Of a DNA stretch of 28,078 nucleotides, positions 23,101 through 28,078 are shown piece after piece; position 1 is the stretch's first letter; the number at the start of each line of letters is the position of its first letter. The position numbers and the translations under genes were made by a program. Origin of the DNA: Alphaproteobacteria bacterium UBA3773 (GTDB lineage: Bacteria > Pseudomonadota > Alphaproteobacteria > RF32 > CAG-239); assembly GCA_002372275.1 (NCBI GenBank), contig DFFP01000037.1:1-28078 (forward strand), given 5' to 3'. The notes under the pieces are model-generated. The model was not told where the DNA came from. It saw nothing but the letters and a program-made list of their open reading frames with translations, and did no database searches.

Positions 23101-23561
23101 CCTGAAAGAATGGCCACGTATGTTGAAGCCTGAACATACGCATTGCCGAGCGTTAATTCATTTGCGTTTAAGTGTTGCGGCAAAAGTGCATATTTCACGG
23201 GACCGAAAAAAGCCGATTTAACACCGATTAGTGCCAAAATAATCAAAAGTACCGTCATACTGTTATAAAAAGAAGCTCCAAATGCCGCTATGGCAAGCAA
23301 AAATTCAATCATCTTAATCAAACGCGCCACTTTTGCCTTATCATATTTATCGGCAATTTCGCCCGCAAATGCCGAAAACAGGAAAAAAGGCAAAATAAAA
23401 AGCGCCGCAATTAAATTTGAGAGCACCCCCGACATCGAAGCGAGCTTTATTGTCACAGTAATCATTAAAGCATTTTTAAATAAATTGTCGTTCAAGGCTG
23501 AAATAAATTGCGTTGCAAATAAAGGCAAAAAGCGTTTTGAAGTTAAAATTTGGTCTGTCAT
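20193..23561 (-). CDS. aas: LplT-PlsC-acyl-ACP synthetase fusion (Aas-type)
   Basis: 1122 residues in one frame joining three activities of lysophospholipid recycling. Residues ~1-420: major-facilitator transporter like LplT (FATQFISALNDNLFKNALM, EIADKYDKAKVARLIK), about 12 membrane segments. Residues ~430-640: PlsC-type acyltransferase with the HX4D motif in NHTSLLDG (~448) and FPEGR (~517). Residues ~650-1122: AMP-forming acyl-ACP/CoA ligase with FTSGTDAMPKAVVLSHKN (~789), GYGATETAP (~926), YETGDVV (~1000) and the C-terminal catalytic Lys in TGKFDYQ. The P-loop is unusual: the normal TGxPKG glycines are replaced (DAMPKAV), though the Lys is kept. In E. coli, LplT imports lysophosphatidylethanolamine and Aas re-acylates it. 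Ribosome-binding site GGAA upstream; inner-membrane location expected. Confidence 0.92.
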   Translation of the reverse strand: MTDQILTSKRFLPLFATQFISALNDNLFKNALMITVTIKLASMSGVLSNLIAALFILPFFLFSAFAGEIADKYDKAKVARLIKMIEFLLAIAAFGASFYNSMTVLLIILALIGVKSAFFGPVKYALLPQHLNANELTLGNAYVQASTYVAILSGVILGTILPFKASVILFFVSSLLGLCFSFYIPPAPSYQKDAHLRKNIFSSIFQTLSLIRHHKVVFLSVLGATWFWIVGTFVLTQIYPLSGNVLNVTGSVITFFLILFSVGVALGSLLCGRVMKGFVHAVYTPLCILLMGICLYALHAMTKGYITPSSPIGLKDFFSLSCGLKISVTIFILAFVAGFYIVPLNTLMQKHAPKANVSAVIGGNNILNSLGMVLISLFSILLLEIGFDISELFLSMALLSVLVFIFSCQLLPTAFWRSILRFVLELFFKVRVSGSFNVQRAGKRTMIIANHTSLLDGLLIAAFMPYEVTFAINTSWSKKWFMKFFSLFVPFFALDPTNPMSMRHLIFKLKNGERVMIFPEGRITTTGGLMKIYEGAGMIASKAGARIVPLRIKGAEVSKFSYLKGKIRTFWFPKIEMTFLKPYRLDVPQNLTRRQQRHLISLKLYDLMTGMLYQTSAVSDPIFSALLKAAKQHGLNHKIAEDIKRKPITYKKLLKGAYVLSEGLKNITKGEDKIGLMLPNSVAELVTFYAVLCMGKTPVMLNFTQGETPFLSCAQTVCLQTVVSSREFIEKGRLQKQESVLLENNIKVIYLEDFAKSLSLKTKISGFVHYLKRDIPQVLAEDAAVILFTSGTDAMPKAVVLSHKNLEANRFQLLSMLSINTSDIFFNALPMFHSFGLTLGGVIAPLSGVKVFLYPSPLHYRIVPELVYDTNATIICGTDTFFFGYGRLGHPYDFFNLKYAIVGGEKLKERTQMLWLKKFGVRIMEGYGATETAPVISLNTPMNYKENTVGRILPGIEYRLTLMEGYENGGLLSVRGDNVMKGYIKADNKGVLTPLKDGWYETGDVVSMDEDGFLSIIGRAKRFAKIGGEMISLALIEETLEKAYPQAVIGVLAVSDEGKGEKLVLITNDENINAESVQKEITSAGLSPLFAPKVVLYEKKPPLLATGKFDYQTALQMVKQSK

Positions 23562-23591
23562 ACCGGTATTCCGAAAATTGATTTTTTTTCA

Positions 23592-23621
23592 CTTATAGCA
23601 CACAACAAACCGGTGGTGCAA
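23592..23621 (-). promoter_or_regulatory. Probable promoter of the LplT-Aas fusion gene
   Basis: Minus strand TTGCAC, 18-nt spacer, TATAAG, with an extended -10 (TGC directly before TATAAG). About 25 nt of leader before the ATG. It lies downstream of the DUF58 stop, so this gene has its own transcript. Confidence 0.6.
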
Positions 23622-23670
23622 CGTCATTTCCAATTTTCACGCAAGATTTTTAAATTGCTTTGATCATTAC

Positions 23671-24612
23671 TTAAAGAGGATTTAATTGCTCTGCAATCGG
23701 TAGGTCTGACCGGATGAGGCGATATTGTCCGCCATATTTTAAGGCCAAATCTTTCAGCGCCTGATGTTTATTTTCAAAATAGTTTTGATACATTTTTTCA
23801 AAGTCCGACCCCGTATTCGAAACAAGAACTTTTTGCGATAAAAATTCTGCCAAATAATTTCCCTCAGGCGGGGGTAAAACTTCTAAAGCATCTGCAATTT
23901 GCGTGATATAAACTTCTCTTTGGCGCATTAAAAGCGACATCTCTTTGATCAGTTTTTGATTATCCAAATCAAAATTTCCGATCAGAAATAAAATAGAATT
24001 TTTACCTGCTTTTTGCTCAAAAAGTTTAAGTGATGCTTCAGGTTTTTCTCCTTTTTGCTTAACATCTAAATTTTCAATACTCTTTTTTTCGATTTCTTTG
24101 AGCAAGCTTAAAAAATATTCCTGCCCCGAGCGCGCTTCAAACAAATATGTTTTACTTCCGGTATAAATAGCCAAACCAAACCGATTTTTATAAGAGAGCG
24201 TAAACCAACCGACAAGCGCCGCTACTTTTGCTGCCGTCACAGATTTTAAGCATTTTTTTGTTCCGAAATACATATTTTCAGACAAATCAAGCCAAACATA
24301 AACATTTTGGTCTTTTTCCAAAGCATATAATTTCGTATACGGCTGATTTTTGCGTGCCGTCACACGCCAATCAATATCTCTGATATCATCGCTGAAATAA
24401 TACGGCCGCACTTCTTCAAATTCAATTCCGCGTCCCTTAAACGAAGATTTCACATCGCCGGCATTCAAGGCCGTTTGGTGAAATTTTATATTCTTTAAAT
24501 AAGGCACATTTTTTTTCATATTCATCAAAGTTTTAAAGCTCGGCACCAAAGCTTCATCAAAAACTTGATGATCTTTTTTTTCAAAAAGAGATTGTATGCG
24601 AGCTTTAACCAA
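23671..24612 (-). CDS. DUF58 domain protein, TTG start
   Basis: 313 residues. Translation probably starts at TTG (24612), which has AAGGAG 8 nt upstream; the next in-frame ATG would cut 30 residues. The DUF58 signature is clear: SSFKGRGIEFEEVRPYYFSDDIRDIDWRVTARKNQPYTKLY, followed by a von Willebrand-like fold. Its metal site reads DLSENMYFG, so the third MIDAS position is Asn rather than Ser. DUF58 proteins work with the MoxR ATPase encoded 12 nt upstream. The usual further genes of such clusters (VWA membrane proteins, BatD) are absent, so this is a minimal pair. Confidence 0.9.
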   Translation of the reverse strand: MVKARIQSLFEKKDHQVFDEALVPSFKTLMNMKKNVPYLKNIKFHQTALNAGDVKSSFKGRGIEFEEVRPYYFSDDIRDIDWRVTARKNQPYTKLYALEKDQNVYVWLDLSENMYFGTKKCLKSVTAAKVAALVGWFTLSYKNRFGLAIYTGSKTYLFEARSGQEYFLSLLKEIEKKSIENLDVKQKGEKPEASLKLFEQKAGKNSILFLIGNFDLDNQKLIKEMSLLMRQREVYITQIADALEVLPPPEGNYLAEFLSQKVLVSNTGSDFEKMYQNYFENKHQALKDLALKYGGQYRLIRSDLPIAEQLNPL

Positions 24613-24624
24613 TTTTTTTTCTCC

Positions 24625-25614
24625 TTACGGCAAGGGAACCAAAGTTAAAAGTTTTGAAATCACATCATCTGTTGAAATTCCTTCTGCCTCAGCTTCAAAG
24701 TTTAAGATAATACGATGACGCAAAACTTCATGCGCTACTTTATGAACATCTTCCGGCGTGACAAAATCGCGGCCTGCGAGCCAAGCACTGACTTTAGATG
24801 TTTTATCAAGCGCTATTGTGGCACGCGGGCTGGCACCGAAACGAACGGCATTTTTCAAATCTTCATCATATTTTTCAGGCTCGCGCGTTGCCATCACGAG
24901 TTCAACAATATAATTTTCCATTGCTTCGCTTGTCGGTGTTTGCAAAGCTTCCTGACCGGCAGCCAAAATTTCTTCCACATGAATTTTTTGATGAGTTTGT
25001 TTTTCTTGCTGCCAACAATTCTGATCTGCCCCGCACGCCAAATCTTCACGCCTGACAAGGTGCAAAATTCTTTTTTCCGTTTCGGCATTCGGTTGATTAA
25101 TTCTGATATACATTAAAAAGCGGTCAAGCTGTGCTTCGGGCAAATTATATGTTCCTTCATGCTCAATCGGGTTTTGAGTTGCCATAACCATAAACAAATC
25201 AGGAAGTGCATAAACTTTTCCGCCGACGCTGACTTGTTTTTCTGCCATGGCTTCGAGTAAAGCGGACTGAACTTTTGCCGGCGCACGGTTGATTTCATCT
25301 GCCAACACAAAATTGGCAAAAACAGGCCCTTCTTTGAATTCAAATTTTGCCGGTCCCGAAAGATAAATATCACTTCCCGTAATATCCGAAGGAAGCAGGT
25401 CCGGCGTAAACTGAATTCGATTAAATTTTGCATCCACGCACCCCGCCAGAGTTTTAATCGCTTTTGTTTTTGCAAGCCCCGGTGCGCCTTCAAGCAAAAT
25501 ATGTCCGCCGGACAAAAGAGCAATCATCATATTATAAATCAAATCATCTTGTCCGACAATCACACTTTGCAAATGTTCTTTTAAGGCTGTTATTTTTTGA
25601 TGCAAATCAGACAT
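24625..25614 (-). CDS. MoxR-family AAA+ ATPase
   Basis: 329 residues, full length. Chaperone-like ATPase. Walker A GAPGLAKT (~40-47), Walker B FVLADEINRAP (~105), sensor 1 ATQNPIEHEGTYNLPEAQLDRF, and sensor 2 SPRATIALDKTSK. AGGGGA before the ATG supports the start. First gene of a pair with DUF58; the partner is assumed to be that protein because the genes are 12 nt apart. Its cellular target is not known. Confidence 0.95.
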   Translation of the reverse strand: MSDLHQKITALKEHLQSVIVGQDDLIYNMMIALLSGGHILLEGAPGLAKTKAIKTLAGCVDAKFNRIQFTPDLLPSDITGSDIYLSGPAKFEFKEGPVFANFVLADEINRAPAKVQSALLEAMAEKQVSVGGKVYALPDLFMVMATQNPIEHEGTYNLPEAQLDRFLMYIRINQPNAETEKRILHLVRREDLACGADQNCWQQEKQTHQKIHVEEILAAGQEALQTPTSEAMENYIVELVMATREPEKYDEDLKNAVRFGASPRATIALDKTSKVSAWLAGRDFVTPEDVHKVAHEVLRHRIILNFEAEAEGISTDDVISKLLTLVPLP

Positions 25615-25675
25615 TTTTATTTTCCCCTGTTAACAACACAAATTTTATCAAACTTTTTTTGAGATTCTGTTTTAT

Positions 25676-25704
25676 TATATAAGAAAATTTTATCAAAAAT
25701 ACAA
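25676..25704 (-). promoter_or_regulatory. Probable moxR promoter
   Basis: Minus strand TTGTAT, 17-nt spacer, TATATA, in the 99-bp divergent region shared with uvrD. A TATAAG on the plus strand (25678-25683) overlaps it and may serve uvrD, so the two promoters could compete. Confidence 0.5.
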
Positions 25705-25713
25705 GAAGAATAA

Positions 25714-27957
25714 ATGACCAATATATTTGATTTAGATGAGCCGGTTGCTCAAGACTATGACAACATCAGCAAACTTGCGCCGACATTTGTTTTTTTAGAT
25801 AAATTAAATCCGGAACAAAAACTTGCTGTTCAAACAACCGAGGGGCCTGTTTTGGTTTTATCGGGCGCAGGCACAGGCAAAACAAGCGTTTTAACCACGC
25901 GCTTAGCTTATATTTTACACCAAGGCTTGGCAAGCCCATGGAATTGCTTGGCCTTAACGTTTACAAACAGAGCCGCCAAAGAAATGCGCTCAAGGGTGGA
26001 AGAAATGATAGGCCCGGCCGCCTCATCGGTATGGCTTGGCACGTTTCACAGCATTTGTGTTAAAATTTTGCGTCGTCATGCCGAACTTGTCAATTTAACT
26101 TCAAACTTCACTATTTTAGACGAAGATGATCAAAAGCGCGTGATTAAAGAAATTTTAAAAGCAAATGGTGTGGACGAAAAAAAATATACGCCTCAAAGCT
26201 TTGTAGAAAAATTTTCTTATTTTAAGGACAAAGGGTGGCTTCCTGAAAAAATTATTTTAGATTCAAAAGGAAACATCACGGCTGATATTTACGTCAAGTA
26301 TCAAAAGCGTTTGCAAGAATTAAATGCGGTTGATTTCGGCGATATTTTGCTCAAAACGCTCGAAATTTTTCAAAAACATCAAGACGTTTTAGCCCAATAC
26401 TTAAAACAATTCAAATACATCATGGTTGATGAATACCAAGACACAAATGTGACGCAATATCTGTTGTTGCGCCTCTTATCTCAAGGCTTGAATAACATAT
26501 GTTGTGTCGGTGATGACGATCAATCGATTTATTCATGGCGCGGTGCCGAAATCGAAAACATCTTACGCTTTGAAAAAGATTTTAAGAATGCGACGGTTAT
26601 TCGCTTAGAGCGAAATTATCGCTCGACCCAAAACATTTTAACCGCCGCATCAAATTTAATTGCGCACAATGAAGACAGGCTCGGCAAGACCTTAAAATCC
26701 GCCGTCAATTCCCCTGCTCTGTCATACACAAACGATAAAATAAAAGTCATCGGCGTTTATAGCGGAAGAGACGAATCCGACTATATTGCGCACGAAATCG
26801 AAAATTTACATCACACGAATTTTGAATATTCCGATATGGCGGTTTTGGTTCGAACAGCAGCTCAAATGCGCGAAATTGAAGAACGTTTTATTGAAAGACA
26901 AATTCCTTATCAGGTCATCGGCGGTCCGAAATTTTATGAACGAGCCGAAATCAGAGACGTTGTTGCTTATCTTCGAGTGATTGCACAACCTTATGATGAC
27001 TTGGCGCTTGAGCGCATTATCAACAAACCCGCGCGCAAAATCGGCGAACAAAGCGTTAAAAAGTTCAAAGATTATGCTTATCAAAAACATATTCCGCTCT
27101 TAAAAGCGGTCACAGAAATGGTTGAAAACGGCGAACTTTCCGGACAACTCTTAAATTCGGCTTCTGATCTTGTTCAAAAATTTTTGAGCTGGCAAAAAGC
27201 CTCGTTGGATATTTCACCGGCCGAATTAACCGAGCGCGTGCTGGAAGAATCCGGCTATATGGAAATGCTCAAAAAAGATGATTCCGTTGAAGCCGAAGGC
27301 AGACTTGAAAACATCAAAGAACTGATCGGGGTGTTAGATGACACCCAAACCTATCCAACCTTAAACGATTTTTTAGAGCATGTCAGCTTAGTGACCGAAA
27401 CAGACAACATTGTCACACAAAACAATGTTTTTCTCATGACGTTGCATTCCGCCAAGGGGCTGGAATTTGATGCCGTGTTTTTACCCGGGTGGGAAGACGG
27501 CTTATTTCCCCACGAACGCGCCTTAAATGAAGGCGGACACAACGCTTTGGAAGAAGAACGCAGATTGGCATATGTGGCCTTAACCAGAGCCAAACAAAAA
27601 TTATATATTTTAACAGCATCATCTCGAAATTTATTCGGTCAGTTTCAAAACAACCCGCCATCGCGCTTTTTAAATGAGCTTCCGACGCCTTGTTTAGAAA
27701 TCATCAGTACAACCGCAGGTTATGCAAATAACACTTATCAACAACGGGCACATACTTCTTACAAACAAAGCTATTCATACGAACCTGAGAACACCACATC
27801 GTCGCAGCGTGCTAAAAATTATAAAGGTATGCGCGTCTATCATCCAAAATTCGGATATGGCACGTTGATGTCGGTTGACGACGAGAACAAATGCACGGTT
27901 TATTTTGATCACGCCGGAAAAAAGAACATCTACGGTTCGTATTTAAGAAAAGCTTGA
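25714..27957 (+). CDS. uvrD: ATP-dependent DNA helicase UvrD/PcrA
   Basis: 747 residues, full length. Superfamily 1A 3'-5' helicase for nucleotide-excision and mismatch repair and for clearing RecA or RNA polymerase. Motifs: Q-motif LNPEQKLAV, Walker A GAGTGKT (51-57), Ia ALTFTNRAAKEM, Walker B VDEYQDTN (~237-244), GDDDQSIYSWRGA, RLERNYRST, LMTLHSAKGLEF, and VALTRAKQKLYI. After a Ser/Tyr/Gln-rich linker, the last ~45 residues form the Tudor-like domain (MRVYHPKFGYGTLMSV) that binds RNA polymerase in PcrA. The ribosome-binding site is weak (AAGAAG). No clear terminator follows. Confidence 0.97.
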   Translation: MTNIFDLDEPVAQDYDNISKLAPTFVFLDKLNPEQKLAVQTTEGPVLVLSGAGTGKTSVLTTRLAYILHQGLASPWNCLALTFTNRAAKEMRSRVEEMIGPAASSVWLGTFHSICVKILRRHAELVNLTSNFTILDEDDQKRVIKEILKANGVDEKKYTPQSFVEKFSYFKDKGWLPEKIILDSKGNITADIYVKYQKRLQELNAVDFGDILLKTLEIFQKHQDVLAQYLKQFKYIMVDEYQDTNVTQYLLLRLLSQGLNNICCVGDDDQSIYSWRGAEIENILRFEKDFKNATVIRLERNYRSTQNILTAASNLIAHNEDRLGKTLKSAVNSPALSYTNDKIKVIGVYSGRDESDYIAHEIENLHHTNFEYSDMAVLVRTAAQMREIEERFIERQIPYQVIGGPKFYERAEIRDVVAYLRVIAQPYDDLALERIINKPARKIGEQSVKKFKDYAYQKHIPLLKAVTEMVENGELSGQLLNSASDLVQKFLSWQKASLDISPAELTERVLEESGYMEMLKKDDSVEAEGRLENIKELIGVLDDTQTYPTLNDFLEHVSLVTETDNIVTQNNVFLMTLHSAKGLEFDAVFLPGWEDGLFPHERALNEGGHNALEEERRLAYVALTRAKQKLYILTASSRNLFGQFQNNPPSRFLNELPTPCLEIISTTAGYANNTYQQRAHTSYKQSYSYEPENTTSSQRAKNYKGMRVYHPKFGYGTLMSVDDENKCTVYFDHAGKKNIYGSYLRKA

Positions 27958-28009
27958 GTTCTGATGAAGTTATTTTTTTACGTATTATAAAAAAAATTTA
28001 AAAAAGTTC

Positions 28010-28038
28010 TTGCAATTACAAAAAAAATACTTTATGTA
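28010..28038 (+). promoter_or_regulatory. Promoter of the tRNA at the right edge
   Basis: TTGCAA, 17-nt spacer, TATGTA, ending 18 nt before the predicted tRNA 5' end. Confidence 0.6.
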
Positions 28039-28056
28039 TATCATCAATGTCAAGAT

Positions 28057-28078
28057 TGGGGTGTCGCCAAGTGGTAAG
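28057..28078 (+). tRNA. 5' end of a tRNA, probably tRNA-Gln (cut by window end)
   Basis: TGGGGTG (acceptor strand), TC (positions 8-9), GCC (D stem), AAGTGGTAAG (D loop with the GG pair and start of the closing stem). This matches the 5' part of bacterial tRNA-Gln. The anticodon lies outside the window, so the identity is not proven. Confidence 0.75.

Noticed and set aside
1..28078. CRISPR array, prophage or insertion sequence
   Set aside because: No regularly spaced direct repeats, no transposase or integrase frames and no phage structural genes were found in either strand.

Overview
The window is 28 kb of AT-rich DNA. It looks like a host-associated (gut-type) alphaproteobacterium. The rpoD, rpsU and accBC proteins look proteobacterial/alphaproteobacterial, the cell envelope genes are Gram-negative, and the genome carries BspA-like secreted leucine-rich-repeat proteins. 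The taxon is an inference from protein style only; no 16S is present.

Layout. 1-383: no gene, but two promoters point left out of the window (probable stable-RNA unit). 384-752 (-): small His-rich secreted protein. 899-1441 (+) infC with a non-AUG start, convergent with 1514-3613 (-) rpoD across a perfect bidirectional terminator. 3816-5237 (+) gltX, then a small lipoprotein. 5703-6835 (+): module A, a strong promoter, a ~250-nt structured RNA and a BspA-like gene. 6841-8919 (-): DUF2207 membrane protein. 9017-12090 (+): glmU-type uridylyltransferase, an unknown membrane-anchored protein and oligoendopeptidase pepF, with overlapping ends. 12229-14493 (+): U32 protein (RlhA-like). 14611-17185 (-): accB-accC plus a membrane protein. 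17393-17599 (+) rpsU. 17792-18920 (+) rplK-rplA. 19014-20191 (+): module B, the second RNA plus BspA-like gene. 20193-23561 (-): MFS/PlsC/acyl-ACP synthetase triple fusion. 23671-25614 (-): moxR-DUF58. 25714-27957 (+): uvrD/pcrA. 28057 to the edge: start of a tRNA, probably tRNA-Gln.

Most of the window is housekeeping (translation, transcription, fatty acid and phospholipid synthesis), but operons that are normally conserved are broken up: infC without rpmI-rplT, rplKA without rplJL-rpoBC, and rpsU and rpoD apart from dnaG.

The main discovery candidate is the pair of modules 13.3 kb apart. Each has a consensus sigma70 promoter (TTGACA-17-TATAAT), then a nearly identical multi-hairpin RNA ending in an intrinsic terminator, then a secreted LRR/YD-repeat protein with an almost invariant C-terminus. 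About fifteen differences separate the RNAs. Eight of them fall in the two strands of a 9-bp closing helix and form four compensatory base-pair changes, which is direct evidence of a selected RNA fold. One hairpin strand can also pair with the base of the terminator, so a switch-like leader is possible. I do not recognise this RNA as a known class.
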